Assembly (NCBI RefSeq): GCF_014126825.1
Contig: NZ_CP059900.1
Span: 3,858,954 to 3,922,953, forward strand
Length of the DNA stretch: 64,000 bases
Reading direction: 5' to 3'
Source of the DNA: Tomitella gaofuii
Lineage (GTDB): Bacteria > Actinomycetota > Actinomycetes > Mycobacteriales > Mycobacteriaceae
Both the position numbers and the translations under genes were made by a program. Within the stretch, counting starts at the first letter, position 1. The number at the start of each line of letters is the position of its first letter. Positions 35,069 through 45,600 of this stretch are shown here, one piece after another. The notes below the pieces were generated by a model, which saw nothing but the letters and a program-made list of their open reading frames with translations, searched no databases and had not been told where the DNA came from.

Positions 35069-36898
35069 TCAGCCCAGCCGCTGCTTGAGCGCCTCCAGCT
35101 CGTCACGCACCGACGAGGGCACGTCGCCGAGCTTGTCGAACCACTCCTCGATCAGCGGGATCTCGCTCTTCCACTCGTCCACGTCCACCTTGAGCGACGC
35201 GTCGACGTCGCCCATGTCCGCATCGAGCCCGTCCAGGTGGAGCTGCTCGGCGGTGGGCACGTAGCCGATGGCGGTCTTCTCGGCGTCGGCCTTGCCCTCG
35301 ATGCGCTCGATGATCCACTTGAGCACGCGCGAGTTCTCGCCGAACCCGGGCCACAGGAACCGCTTGTCGTCGCCGCGGCGGAACCAGTTGACGTAGAAGA
35401 TCTCCGGCAGCTTGGCCGCGTCGGCCTGCTTGCCCACGTTCACCCAGTGCGCCAGGTAGTCGTTGGCGCTGTAGCCGATGAACGGCAGCATCGCCATCGG
35501 GTCGCGACGCACGTTGCCGACCTTGCCCTCGGCGGCGGCGGTCTGCTCGGACGAGAGCGTGGCGCCCATGAAGGTGCCGTGCTGCCAGTCGAACGACTGC
35601 GTCACCAGCGGCACGGTGTCCTTGCGGCGGCCGCCGAACAGGATCGCGGAGATCGGCACGCCCTGCGGGTCGTCCCACTCGGGCGCGAGGATCGGGCACT
35701 GCGACATGGGCGTGCAGTACCGCGAGTTCGGGTGGGCCGCCTTCTCGCCCGACTCCGGCGTCCAGTCGTTGCCGTGCCAGTCGGTGAGGTGCGCGGGCTT
35801 GTCGCCGCCGATGCCCTCCCACCAGATGTCGCCGTCATCCGTGCGCGCGACGTTGGTGTAGATGGTGTTGCCGCCCTCGACCGTCTTCATGGCGTTGGGG
35901 TTGGACGCCATGCTGGTGCCCGGCGCGACGCCGAAGAACCCGGCCTCCGGGTTGACCGCGTACAGCCGCCCGTCCTCGCCGAAGCGCAGCCAGGCGATGT
36001 CGTCGCCCAGGGTCTCCGCGCGCCAGCCGGGGATGGTGGGCTCGATCATCGCCAGGTTGGTCTTGCCGCAGGCGCTGGGGAACGCGGCCACCACGTAGTA
36101 GGCCTTGTTCTCCGGGGAGATGAGCTTGAGGATGAGCATGTGCTCGGCCAGCCAGCCCTCGTCGTGGGCCATGGCCGAGGCGATGCGCAGCGCGTAGCAC
36201 TTCTTGCCCAGCAGCGCGTTGCCGCCGTAGCCGGAGCCGTAGCTCCAGATCTCACGGGACTCCGGGAAGTGCGTGATGTACTTGGTCTCGTTGCACGGCC
36301 AGGGCACGTCGGCCTGGCCGGACTCCAGCGGCGCACCCACCGAGTGCAGGCCCTTGACGTACTCGCCGTCGGTGCCGATCTTCTCCAGCGCGGCCGTGCC
36401 CATGCGGGTCATGATGCGCATGGACACCACCACGTACGGCGAGTCCGTGATCTCGATGCCCAGCTTCGGCTTGTCCGCGCCGAGCGGGCCCATGCAGAAC
36501 GGCACGACGTACATGGTGCGCCCGCGCATGCTGCCCGCGTAGAGGCCGCGCATCAACGTGCGCATCTCCTCCGGATCCATCCAGTTGTTCGTGGGGCCGG
36601 CGCCCTCCTCCGTCTGCGTGCAGATGAAGGTGCGGGACTCCACCCGGGCGACGTCGGCGGGGTCCGACAGCGCGAGGAAGGAGTTGGGCTTCTTCTCGTC
36701 ATTCAGCTTGGTGAACGTCCCGGCGTCGACCAGCTGCGCGGTGAGGCGCTCCCACTCCTCGTCGGAGCCGTCGGCGAAGACGACCCGGTCCGGCTGCGTG
36801 AGCTCGGCAACCTCGGTCACCCAGGCGAGCATCTCGGCGTGCCGGGTGGGCGGGTTGTCGTCCGCTGAGTTCAAACCTGGAATCGTCGCTGCGGTCAT
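35069..36898 (-). CDS. pckG: Phosphoenolpyruvate carboxykinase (GTP)
   Basis: 609 residues, the usual size for the GTP-dependent form. The kinase loop is [12 protein letters not shown]; also visible are [18 protein letters not shown] and [18 protein letters not shown]. It converts oxaloacetate and GTP to phosphoenolpyruvate, CO2 and GDP, the entry to gluconeogenesis when lipids are the carbon source. GGAGAGG precedes the ATG. Its place near trmB and mmpL3 is as pckA (Rv0211) in M. tuberculosis. Confidence 0.96.
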   Translation of the reverse strand: MTAATIPGLNSADDNPPTRHAEMLAWVTEVAELTQPDRVVFADGSDEEWERLTAQLVDAGTFTKLNDEKKPNSFLALSDPADVARVESRTFICTQTEEGAGPTNNWMDPEEMRTLMRGLYAGSMRGRTMYVVPFCMGPLGADKPKLGIEITDSPYVVVSMRIMTRMGTAALEKIGTDGEYVKGLHSVGAPLESGQADVPWPCNETKYITHFPESREIWSYGSGYGGNALLGKKCYALRIASAMAHDEGWLAEHMLILKLISPENKAYYVVAAFPSACGKTNLAMIEPTIPGWRAETLGDDIAWLRFGEDGRLYAVNPEAGFFGVAPGTSMASNPNAMKTVEGGNTIYTNVARTDDGDIWWEGIGGDKPAHLTDWHGNDWTPESGEKAAHPNSRYCTPMSQCPILAPEWDDPQGVPISAILFGGRRKDTVPLVTQSFDWQHGTFMGATLSSEQTAAAEGKVGNVRRDPMAMLPFIGYSANDYLAHWVNVGKQADAAKLPEIFYVNWFRRGDDKRFLWPGFGENSRVLKWIIERIEGKADAEKTAIGYVPTAEQLHLDGLDADMGDVDASLKVDVDEWKSEIPLIEEWFDKLGDVPSSVRDELEALKQRLG

Positions 36899-37237
36899 CA
36901 GCCTCTCCTGGAGTGGGGCCGGAGCTTCGCCCGCGCCCGCCGGGTACGCCGAGGCCGGGAGTCCCGGCCGGTCGGTGCAATTCAGGTGGCGCGAACTCGG
37001 CTGCGCCCCGTCGGTTGGGGTGCTACCCGAATGCTCGTCTGCCGCGTGCCACCGCCCCCTCCCCAGGGGCCGCCGGCACGTGGCCCGAGGGACACGGGCG
37101 CCGGGAGTCCTGACACGAGGTTAACGCCGTTCGCAAATATTCTCCGAATCGGGTCCCGCACCGAACCCCGGCCGGGCGGAACCGGCCGCCGGCGGCGCGC
37201 GTCGCCGCAGGTCGGCCGCCCCGCCTCCGCACTGCGG
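36899..37237. other. Intergenic region upstream of pckG
   Basis: 339 bp without a credible gene. It holds the pckG leader and probably its promoter; the only AT-rich stretch is around 37120-37150 (GTTAACGCCGTTCGCAAATATTC). I see no convincing paired -35/-10 or riboswitch. Short open frames here are chance effects of high GC. Confidence 0.5.
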
Positions 37238-38146
37238 CTACGGGCGGTCCCAGTCGGCGAGCACGCGGGTGAGGATCTCCTCCGCGACGCCCATCCCACC
37301 CAGGTGGCTCTCGCCGTGCAGCACGGTCATGTCCGCCTGCGGCAGCATCCGCACGCAGTGCTCGCCGTGGGTCTCCGGCACGATGTGGTCGGCGTCGCCG
37401 TGGTACCAGTGCACCGGCTTGTCCACGTCGGCCAGGCGGAAGTCCCATTCCTTGGAGAACAGCATGATGTCCGAGAACGGCGCCGAGAACTGCTTGCGGC
37501 TGCCGTTGAGCAGGTCGTCGATGAACATCGCCTTGAACTCCGGGCGCGCCAGCAGGTTGCGGTCGCCCTCCGGCGAGAGGAACCCGTAGGCGTCGATGAT
37601 CTGCGAGGCGAACGGCTTGACCACGCGCACCAGCGAGGTCAGCGCCATGCCGATGGGCACGCGGCCCAGCGAGACCAGCGGCGCCACCATCGCGCCGAAC
37701 CCGACGAGCCCGCCGTCCACCGCGTCCTCGCCGCGCGTGGGCGCCACGCCGCCGAGCACCGCGCACGAGCGGACCCGGTCCGGCAGGTACCGCGCCGCGG
37801 CCAGCGTGTACGGCCCGCCCCCGGACAGGCCCACCACGGACATCTCTTCCAGGCCCAGGTTGTCGGCGACGACGGCCAGGTCATCGGTGAACTCGTGGAA
37901 CGACTTGTACACGTGCGCCGTGGACGAGCCGATGCCCGGGCGGTCGATGCCGATGATGCGGATGTTCTCCCGCTCCGCGAACTCGCGCGCCTCCACGGGA
38001 ACCTGCCGGCGGCTGCCCGGCGTGCCGTGCAGCCACACCACGGGCGGCGCATGGGGCACGCCGAACTCCGAGAAGCTCAGCACGCGGTCGCGCTCCGGCC
38101 CCACAAGGACTTTGCCCTCGATCCGGGGGCTGGTGATATCCGTCAT
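37238..38146 (-). CDS. Alpha/beta-hydrolase
   Basis: 302 residues. The catalytic triad is visible: nucleophile Ser in VVGLSGGGPYTLAAARYL, Asp in WYHGDADHIVPETHG and His in VLHGESHLGGMG. The oxyanion segment is VVWLHGTPGSRRQ. Family members include esterases, peptidases and epoxide hydrolases; the substrate is unknown. The ATG at 38146 is preceded by CATCAT and six bases and has no ribosome-binding site, consistent with a leaderless mRNA. Confidence 0.88.
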   Translation of the reverse strand: MTDITSPRIEGKVLVGPERDRVLSFSEFGVPHAPPVVWLHGTPGSRRQVPVEAREFAERENIRIIGIDRPGIGSSTAHVYKSFHEFTDDLAVVADNLGLEEMSVVGLSGGGPYTLAAARYLPDRVRSCAVLGGVAPTRGEDAVDGGLVGFGAMVAPLVSLGRVPIGMALTSLVRVVKPFASQIIDAYGFLSPEGDRNLLARPEFKAMFIDDLLNGSRKQFSAPFSDIMLFSKEWDFRLADVDKPVHWYHGDADHIVPETHGEHCVRMLPQADMTVLHGESHLGGMGVAEEILTRVLADWDRP

Positions 38147-38152
38147 GCATAC

Positions 38153-38158
38153 ATGATG
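38153..38158 (-). promoter_or_regulatory. -10 box of the hydrolase gene (leaderless)
   Basis: CATCAT on the minus strand, 6 nt before the ATG. Confidence 0.35.
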
Positions 38159-38247
38159 CCGCGCGCGTGTATGCCCACGCAGCCCGGGACCCGCCGCCGC
38201 GGGCGGCCGCCCGCCGCCGGAGCCCATCCCTGTTCCGGGACGCCCGC

Positions 38248-38607
38248 TCACCCCGAGACGCGCCGCCAATGCCACGTCCCGTCCGGATCCTGCCGGTCCT
38301 GCCACGACACGGCGTGCCCCTCGCCGTCGAAAACGGTCTCGTAGTCGGTGTGGCCGTCACCGTCCAGGTCGTAGGAGACGGTGATCTGCTCGCCGTCGTG
38401 GACGATCATCGTCTCCAGCACGCCGTCGCCGTCCATGTCCACCGCGGTGATGGTGTCGAACGGCAGGGGCTCGTGCTCCAGCACGTCCCCTTCCGGCCCG
38501 CCCTGCGCCGCGGGCCACGTCGAGATCCCGTCGGCGTCGGAATGCGCGGCCGGGAACTCCCCGCCGCCGTCCATTCCGTCCTCGGGCAGATCATTGCCCA
38601 GCCACAT
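38248..38607 (-). CDS. Small acidic protein with DxDGD repeats (DUF6802-like)
   Basis: 119 residues, no signal peptide. Two calcium-loop-like repeats are visible: TAVDMDGDGVLETMIVHD and SYDLDGDGHTDYETVFD, followed by a Trp-rich end (VSWQDRQDPDGTWHW). The repeats resemble the EF-hand/FG-GAP type loops of DUF6802 proteins in mycobacteria and relatives. GAGGAG lies 7 nt before the ATG. It follows the Rv0210-like gene on the same strand by 49 bp and may be co-transcribed. Function unknown. Confidence 0.75.
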   Translation of the reverse strand: MWLGNDLPEDGMDGGGEFPAAHSDADGISTWPAAQGGPEGDVLEHEPLPFDTITAVDMDGDGVLETMIVHDGEQITVSYDLDGDGHTDYETVFDGEGHAVSWQDRQDPDGTWHWRRVSG

Positions 38608-38656
38608 CCCGTGCTCCTCTCCCCTGGATCCCTCGGTTTCCCCGGATCCCCTGGCT

Positions 38657-40024
38657 TCACCGGCTCCCCCGGCGCGCCGTGCCCCTCGTTTGCCCGGCTG
38701 CCACGGTACTGCCCCGGCCCGCGCCCTGCGCGGGTTCATCCACAGGCGCCGGGAGCCGGCCGCGCACCCGGGCCAGGCGGCCGTCGATGTCCGCCAGCCG
38801 CTCGTCCACCTCGCGCGTCTCGCGCGCGTGCGCCTCGCCCGCCGTGCGCGCCGCCGCCGACTCGGCGTCCAGGACCCGGTGCGCGATGTGCTGTTCCCAG
38901 CCCGCCCGGAACTCCGCGATCGCCTCGTTGGCCCACTGCCGCGCCCGTGCCCGCGCGCCCAGGTGCGCGCGGGCACGCACGATCCACCAGGCGACGAGCC
39001 CGCCCAGCACCAGCGTCACCGGCCAGGCGAGCGCCGCCCACGGCCCGTCGGCCACCAGTCCGCCCGTCAGTGGACCCGCCGTCACGAGCCGACCGACACC
39101 CAGCCCGCCCGACGCGCCCATGAGGATCATCAGCCGGTCCTCCGTGGCACGGCGGCGATGCCCGGGCGGCGCGGGCAGCGCCGGCAGGGGCGCCGCCGCA
39201 GACCCCGGGAGGGCGGCGGCGGAGCCGGGAACGGCGGCGGCGATGCGCTGCTCGACCAGGCCCGCGAACTCGTCGCCCATCGCCGCCAGCCGGCGCTCCA
39301 GCACCGACGGGTAACGGCCCACCTGTCCCCGATCCGCCAGGTCCAATTCTTCGCGCACGTCCGCGGCGGCCTTGCGGCTGCGGGCGGCGATCTCGTGCCC
39401 GAGCTCCACCCGCGCACGCGAGAGCCCCGTGCGCAGGGCCGCCATCCGTGCGGGAAGACCCTCCGTCGTCCGCAGCTCCGCCCTGCGCGCGGCCCACACA
39501 CGCCGGTGCCCGCGCAGCACCGACGATTCCCGGCGCGCCGCCGCCCCGGCGCGCTCCGCGATGCGGTGGCGGCGTGCGCGCTCCGCCGCGGCCCGGTCGG
39601 CGCTGAGCTCGGCGCCCGCGTCGCCGGCCGCCGCCGCGCGCTGCGCCCCTGCCAGCACCGCGCGCACCTCATCGTCCGACGCGGCCGCGGAGACGATCGG
39701 GCACTGTGCGTATCCGGGGGCGAACTCGGCCAGCAGCGCGCGGTGCCGGCGCACGGCCTCGTCCGGGTCCGCGCCCGCTCCCACACCGGTCGGCGGGCCC
39801 GCCAGCACGAACACCACCGCAGAGTGGGACGCCGCCGCCCGGTCCACCAGATCCAGTTCGTCGACGCCGAGGGGCACCCGTCCGGGCAGCACGATCGCCA
39901 CCGCCCCGCCTCCGCCGCCGACCGGGGCCATCCCGCGGGCGACGGCGGACACCCACTCCGGCACGGGCGTGCCCGGCACCGCGACGACGTGTACTCCGCA
40001 CACCGGGGAGTTCTGCTCACCCAT
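38657..40024 (-). CDS. Coiled-coil membrane protein (Rv0210-like)
   Basis: 455 residues from the ATG at 40024. The first ~150 residues resemble a P-loop-like or Rossmann domain without a clear Walker motif (VVAVPGTPVPEWVSAVARG). The middle is long and helical (AERARRHRIAERAGAAARRE), then two hydrophobic segments near residues 320-365 (LMILMGASGGLGVGRLV; LAWPVTLVLGGLVAWWIV) and a C-terminal coiled coil. The layout recalls dynamin-like membrane GTPases, but no G motif is complete. The start overlaps the end of the upstream gene by 8 bp, so the two form one operon, as Rv0209-Rv0210 do. Confidence 0.8.
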   Translation of the reverse strand: MGEQNSPVCGVHVVAVPGTPVPEWVSAVARGMAPVGGGGGAVAIVLPGRVPLGVDELDLVDRAAASHSAVVFVLAGPPTGVGAGADPDEAVRRHRALLAEFAPGYAQCPIVSAAASDDEVRAVLAGAQRAAAAGDAGAELSADRAAAERARRHRIAERAGAAARRESSVLRGHRRVWAARRAELRTTEGLPARMAALRTGLSRARVELGHEIAARSRKAAADVREELDLADRGQVGRYPSVLERRLAAMGDEFAGLVEQRIAAAVPGSAAALPGSAAAPLPALPAPPGHRRRATEDRLMILMGASGGLGVGRLVTAGPLTGGLVADGPWAALAWPVTLVLGGLVAWWIVRARAHLGARARARQWANEAIAEFRAGWEQHIAHRVLDAESAAARTAGEAHARETREVDERLADIDGRLARVRGRLPAPVDEPAQGAGRGSTVAAGQTRGTARRGSR

Positions 40025-40889
40025 CGGCGAGGTCCTCGACGCAGGCGCCGAGCGCCACGGCACGGTCGGTGAACCGGCGGCACCACTCCGCGGCCCGGGC
40101 ACGCTCGCCGGGCTCCGTGGACACGGCCGCCACAGCGCGCCACTGCGCGGCCTCCCGCAACGCCGCCCGTGGGCCGTCGACCCCCCGGGCCCAATCGCCC
40201 GCACCCGCCGCCCGCATGCTCCGGGCGGCGGCCGAACGCAGGTAGCGTTCGGCCGCCTCGCGATCCGGCCCCTCGATCGCGGCACGCAGGAAACGCGAGC
40301 GGTGGGCGTCCGCGCGCGACACGAGAATCCGGCCGACGCCGGCGGACAAGCAGTCGGCCAGTTCGTCGATTCCCGTCGGCGTCGCTCCCGGCGGCAGCGA
40401 GACGGCCAGCACGGCTTGCGCCCCGGCAGCACCGCATGCCAGGCCATCGGCCTCCGACGGGGTGTCACCGCTTGCCCGGGAGTCACCGCCTGCCCGGTCA
40501 CCGCCTGCCCGGGAGTCACCCTCTTGGTCGGCGCGCGCCCGCACGAGCACCACGGGGACGCCACGGCTGTGCTGAATCCCGACCGCGCGCAGGTCGGCCG
40601 GCGCGGGCGCGCCCAACACCATGTGCACCGCGATGTCGACGGGCACGGCAGACCCGCCCGAGGGTTCGACCGCGCGGCCGACTGCGACCTCCCCCTGCTG
40701 CTCCGCAGATTCGGCCTCCCAGGGATCGTTGCAGGCCGGAAGCTCGCCGATGGTGAGCGGGCCGCGCCCTGCCATCCGTTGCGCCAGCGCGTCGACCAGC
40801 GTGCTCCGACCGACGCCCGCCCGGCCGCCCACACCGATGCACACCGGTGGGGGCGCCTCCCGCCCCGCACCCGCAGATCCGTCCCCCAC
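40017..40889 (-). CDS. P-loop protein (Rv0209-like)
   Basis: 290 residues. A Walker A loop is visible near the start: CIGVGGRAGVGRSTLVDALAQ. Later segments such as VPVVLVRARADQE and GVGRILVSRADAHR suggest a small GTPase- or ATPase-like fold, but I cannot assign the remaining nucleotide motifs. GTG start with GGGGGA upstream. A short tandem repeat encodes SRAGGDRAGGDSRASGD. It lies between trmB and the Rv0210-like partner, as in M. tuberculosis. Function unknown; the pair probably acts together at the membrane. Confidence 0.78.
   Translation of the reverse strand: MGDGSAGAGREAPPPVCIGVGGRAGVGRSTLVDALAQRMAGRGPLTIGELPACNDPWEAESAEQQGEVAVGRAVEPSGGSAVPVDIAVHMVLGAPAPADLRAVGIQHSRGVPVVLVRARADQEGDSRAGGDRAGGDSRASGDTPSEADGLACGAAGAQAVLAVSLPPGATPTGIDELADCLSAGVGRILVSRADAHRSRFLRAAIEGPDREAAERYLRSAAARSMRAAGAGDWARGVDGPRAALREAAQWRAVAAVSTEPGERARAAEWCRRFTDRAVALGACVEDLADG
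40465..40519. repeat. Short tandem repeat in the Rv0209-like gene
   Basis: Units TCACCGCYTGCCCGG(GAG) of 18, 15 and 18 bp in a row; all lengths keep the frame. Confidence 0.75.
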
Positions 40890-41043
40890 TGTGATCCCCC
40901 GTCCCCCGTTCCGGCCGGGCCCCGGACCCGGCTTCGGTGCAGCGGCGTGTCCCCCGACACGACCTGCGGCGCAGGATACCCTCCACCGTCCCGGCGGCCG
41001 GGCCGGGATGCAGCGGCTGCGGCGGATACGGGACCATGGTGCG

Positions 41044-41886
41044 GTGGAAACCCCCCAGGACCCGACGCACAGCGCCGTCCCCGGCGCCGATCATGCCGAC
41101 GACCCCGGCACCGAGGCCGACCGCACCGGCGCCCCCGTCGCGCCGCTGTGGCAGCCCACGGGCGAGGACACCGACGGCGCCGTCGGCGTGGAACGCGACC
41201 AGTTCGGCCGCTCGCGCCTGCACCCGCGGGTGACGAGCTTCCGCACGCGCCGCGGCACGCTCACCGACGCGCAGCTGCGCACGTGGGATGAGACGTGGTC
41301 GACGCTGGGACGCGACGTCCGCGACGAGATCATCGACACCGGGGAATGGTTCGGCCGCTCGGCGCCCGTCGTCCTGGAGATCGGCTGCGGCACGGGCACC
41401 TCCACCGCGGAGATGGCGCTGGCCGAACCCGAGGTGGACGTGCTGGCCGTCGAGGTCTACCGGCCGGGTCTCGCACAGCTGCTGCACCGGATCAAACGCG
41501 AGGGGATCACCAACGTCCGGCTGCTGCGCGGCGACGGCGTCGATGTGATGGAGAACATGATCGCTCCCGCCTCCCTCACCGGGGTGCGGGTGTTCTTTCC
41601 GGATCCGTGGCCCAAGAAGCGACACCACAAGCGCAGGCTGCTGCAGCCCGCCACGTTCTCGCTGATCGCCTCCCGTCTGCGTCCCGGCGGCGTGCTGCAC
41701 GTGGCCACCGACCACGCCGATTACGCCGAATGGATCACGGAAGCGGGCGCCACCGAGCCGATGCTGCGTACTCTCGACTCGACTGCCCCTATCAGCCTGG
41801 AGCGCCCCGTCACAAAATTCGAGGGCAAGGGTCTCCGTGCGGGCAGCACTATTACCGAAATGATCTGGAGACGAGTCGACTCATGA
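41044..41886 (+). CDS. trmB: tRNA (guanine-N7)-methyltransferase TrmB
   Basis: 280 residues. SAM loop VLEIGCGTGTSTAEMAL, and the TrmB signature VRVFFPDPWPKKRHHKRRL followed by VTKFEGKGLRAGSTI at the end. It methylates G46 of tRNA. I chose the GTG at 41044 because GACCAT lies six bases before it and this suits the leaderless pattern of the window; an ATG at 41008 would add 12 residues. The stop overlaps the next start (ATGA), so the two genes are coupled. It diverges from the Rv0209-like gene. Confidence 0.93.
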   Translation: METPQDPTHSAVPGADHADDPGTEADRTGAPVAPLWQPTGEDTDGAVGVERDQFGRSRLHPRVTSFRTRRGTLTDAQLRTWDETWSTLGRDVRDEIIDTGEWFGRSAPVVLEIGCGTGTSTAEMALAEPEVDVLAVEVYRPGLAQLLHRIKREGITNVRLLRGDGVDVMENMIAPASLTGVRVFFPDPWPKKRHHKRRLLQPATFSLIASRLRPGGVLHVATDHADYAEWITEAGATEPMLRTLDSTAPISLERPVTKFEGKGLRAGSTITEMIWRRVDS

Positions 41887-42569
41887 CCGACCACCACGCA
41901 ACCATTCCGGGCCGGCGGCTCCTGCTGGTGTGGGACGCGCCCAACCTCGACATGGGGCTCGGCGCGATCCTCGGCGGACGTCCCACCTCCGCGCACCGTC
42001 CGCGCTTCGACGCGCTGGGCAGGTGGCTGCTGGGTCGCGCCGAGGAGATCGCCGAACTGGAGGCCGAAGCCGTCGAGGAGTCCGGCGCCGCTCCCCCGGC
42101 GGAGGACGATCCGATCGTCGCCGAGGCCACCGTGTTCACCAACATCGCGGCCGGTTCGGCGGACGTCGTGCGCCCGTGGGTGGAAGCGCTGCGCAACGTG
42201 GGCTTCGCCGTGTTCGCCAAGCCCAAGACCTCGGAGCACAGCGACGTCGATTCCGACATGCTCGACCACATCGCGCTGCGCCGCTCCACCATGGGCCTGG
42301 CCGGTGTCGTCGTCGCCTCCGCGGACGGGCAGGCCTTCCGCGAGCCGATGGAACTGCTGGTCGACGCCGGCGTTCCGGTGCAGGTGATCGGGTTCCACGA
42401 GCACGCCAGCTGGGCGGTCGCGTCCCCCAAGCTCGAGTTCGTCGACCTCGAAGAGATCCCCGGAGTCTTCCGCGAGCCGCTGCCGCGCATCAGCCTGGAG
42501 AACCTGCCGGCCGGCGGTGCGTGGCTGCAGCCGTTCCGGCCCCTCACCTCGCTGCTCGAGGGCAGGTGA
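41883..42569 (+). CDS. NYN/PIN-like nuclease-domain protein (Rv0207c-like)
   Basis: 228 residues. The NYN fold shows LLLVWDAPNLDMGL near the start, then EHSDVDSDMLDHIALRR and GVVVASADGQAFREPM, which place conserved Asp residues around a metal site as in Mut7-C/LabA-like RNases. Target RNA unknown. ATG overlaps the trmB stop by 4 bp, and mmpL3 follows 64 bp later, as in the Rv0208c-Rv0207c-Rv0206c set. Confidence 0.88.
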   Translation: MTDHHATIPGRRLLLVWDAPNLDMGLGAILGGRPTSAHRPRFDALGRWLLGRAEEIAELEAEAVEESGAAPPAEDDPIVAEATVFTNIAAGSADVVRPWVEALRNVGFAVFAKPKTSEHSDVDSDMLDHIALRRSTMGLAGVVVASADGQAFREPMELLVDAGVPVQVIGFHEHASWAVASPKLEFVDLEEIPGVFREPLPRISLENLPAGGAWLQPFRPLTSLLEGR

Positions 42570-42633
42570 GCACCGGCGGACCGATGCCGCAGGCATCCGT
42601 ACCGATTTCCGAGATCTTCCGGAGGAGCTAGCG

Positions 42634-45600
42634 TTGTTCAGCAGTTGGGGGCGGTTGGCCTACCGCCATCGTCGTCTCGTGCTGGTGGCGACGACGATCC
42701 TGTTGCTCGTCGGCGGCGTCTTCGGGCTGGGGCTCACCGGGCAGCTCAGCCAGAGCGGATACGACGACCCTGGCTCGGAGTCGACGCAGGCCGCGCTGCT
42801 GTCGGACGAGACCTTCGGCCGCGACCACATGTCCGACGTGATCGTGCTGTACACCGCGCCCGACGGCCTCACCGTCGACGATCCTGCGTTCGCCGCCAAG
42901 GTCGAGGACAGCCTCAACCGGATCAAGGCCGAGTTCCCCGACCAGATCGGCGGGATCACCAGTTACTGGACGGAGTCGTTCGGCAAGGCACTGCTGTCCA
43001 CCAAGGACAAGCGGCACGCGTTCGCCAGCGTGCAGCTGACCGGTTCCACCGACACCCAGACGCTCGAGCAATACCACGACATCAAGGGCAGTTTCGCGCT
43101 GCCCGGCATCAAGGTGGAGGTCTCGGGGCTGCAGCCCATCGGCGACGCCATCGGCGTCGGCACCAACAACGACACCAAGCGTGCCGAGCTGATCGCGCTG
43201 CCCGCGGTCGCCGTGCTGCTGTTCTTCGTGTTCGGCGGCGTCGTCGCCGCGCTGCTGCCCGTCATCGTCGGCGTGCTCACCATCGCCGGTGCCACCGGGG
43301 CGCTGTGGGTGCTCACGCATTTCATGGACGTCAACACGTTCGCCCAACCCGTCGTCACGCTCATCGGGCTGGGGCTGGCGATCGACTACGCATTGTTCAT
43401 CGTCAGCAGATTCCGCGAGGAACTGGCCGAGGGGTACGACGTGGGCGCCGCGGTGCGGCGCAGCGTCGCCACGGCGGGGCGCACCGTGGTGTTCTCGGCG
43501 ACGATGCTCGTGGTGGCGTTCACCGGCCTGCTCATGTTCCCGCAGGGATTCCTCAAGTCGGTGGCCTTCGGCGGGCTGTTCGCCATCGCCATCGCCGCGT
43601 TCACCTCGCTGACGGTGCTGCCCGCACTGCTGGGCCTCCTCGGCCGGCGCATCGATTCGCTCAGCCTGCCGTTCCTCAACAAGCCGAAGACCAACGAGCA
43701 GATCGAGGCCGGGTTCTGGGGCAAACTCACCGACTGGGTCGGCAAGCACCCCGGCTGGGTGGCCACCCCCATCGTCATCGTGATGCTGCTGCTGATCGTG
43801 CCGTTCAAGAACGTCGCGTTCGGCGGCCTCAGCGAGAAGTACCTGCCCCCGGACAATCCCACCCGGGTGGCGCAGGAGCACTTCGACGAGCTGTTCCCCA
43901 CCTTCCGCACCAACCCGGTCGACGTGGTGATCACCGGCGCGTCCGATTCGCAGGTCGTCGACATCGCCACCGCCGCCAACCAGATCGACGGGTTCACCGG
44001 GCCGTTCAAGGTGGACAAGTCCGCCGACGGCGTCACGGTGCTCTCCGCCGGCCTGGTGGACCCGGACCGGCCGGGCAACACCATCACCGAGCTCCGCGAG
44101 ATCCCCGAGCCCCCGGGCGTCGACGTGCTCGTGGGCGGCGTGCCCGCCATGACGGTGGACACCATCGACGCCCTCGTCGACATGCTGCCGTGGATGATCC
44201 TGTTCCTCGTCGTCACGACGACGATATTGATGTTCCTCGCCTTCGGCTCGCTGGTGTTGCCGATCAAGGCCGTCCTCATGAGCGCGCTCGGCCTGGGCTC
44301 TACGCTAGGCATCCTCACGTGGATCTTCATCGACGGCAACGGCGCGTCGCTGCTCAACTTCACGCCCGGCCCGCTCATGCCGGCGGTAGTGGTGCTGCTG
44401 TTGGCGATCATCTTCGGCCTGTCCACCGACTACGAGGTGTTCCTGATATCGCGGATGGTCGAGGCGCGGGAGCGGGGCGCCACCACCAGAGAGGCCATCC
44501 GGATCGGCACCGCCCACACCGGCCGCATCATCACCGCGGCCGCGCTGATCCTCATCGTCGTCACCGGCGCCTTCGGCTTCTCCGAGATCGTGATGATGAA
44601 GTACATCGCGTACGGCATGATCTCGGCGCTCATCCTCGACGCCACTGTGATCCGCATGCTGCTGGTCCCCGCGGTGATGACGATGCTGGGCGACGACTGC
44701 TGGTGGGCCCCGCAGTGGATGAAGCGCATCCAGCAGCGCATCGGCCTCGGCGAGATCCACCTGCCCGACGAGCGCCCCACGCACATCGCCACGGGGGTGG
44801 CCGCCGCGGGCGCCGGTTCCGCGGCCGGCGCGGCCCGTGCCGTCCCCGTCCGGGTCGGCGCCGGTGCACAGCACCATGCAGGCGCCGCCACGACGGTGGG
44901 CGCAGCCCTGGCGGACACGCCGCCCGACGCGACCACGGTGATTCCACGGATCACCACGGAACAGACGCCCGCGTTCGCCGCCGAACAGGACGAGGCGCCG
45001 ACCGTGCAGCGGCCGCAGGCGCGCCCCGCGTCGCCCGCAGCGCCCCCGCGGGCAGAGGCACCACAGGCAGGCGCACCACGGACAGGGGCACCACGGACAG
45101 AGGCACCACGGGCAGGGGCACGAACGGCGGGCGATACGGCGCCCGGCGACCGGAGCCGCGCCGTTCCGCCCCGTCCGCGGAGTCCCGGACCCCCCAGGCG
45201 ACGCGCCCGACAAGCCGCCCGCGCGTCGGCCCGCTCGAGGCCCGTCCGGCTCCGGCGACACGCCTTCCCGGCCCGGAAGAGGACCGCCCGGCGCCCCGCC
45301 CCGGCCCAGCCGCCGAGCACAGCCCCCCCGCGGACCCCCCCGGCACCGGCGGCCCCTGCACGGACCCCGGATTCCGCGCCGGCCGCGCCTCCCGCGCACC
45401 GGTCCGGCGCCGAGCCGCCCCGGCGCAGCACGCCGGAACCCGCGGTGGGTTCGGACGCCCCCCGCCCCCGGTACCCGTGGGAGGAGCGCCCCACCGCGCC
45501 GCGCATGCGTGCGGGCGGAGGCGGGTCCGGCACTGGAACGCCCCGTGAGCGGCCCGGCGCGCATTCGGCACCCGAAGACGCTGCACAGGAAGCGGAATCC

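Noticed and set aside
40465-40519. Possible CRISPR-like array in the Rv0209-like gene
   Set aside because: Units are adjacent without spacers and preserve the coding frame; a simple tandem repeat.
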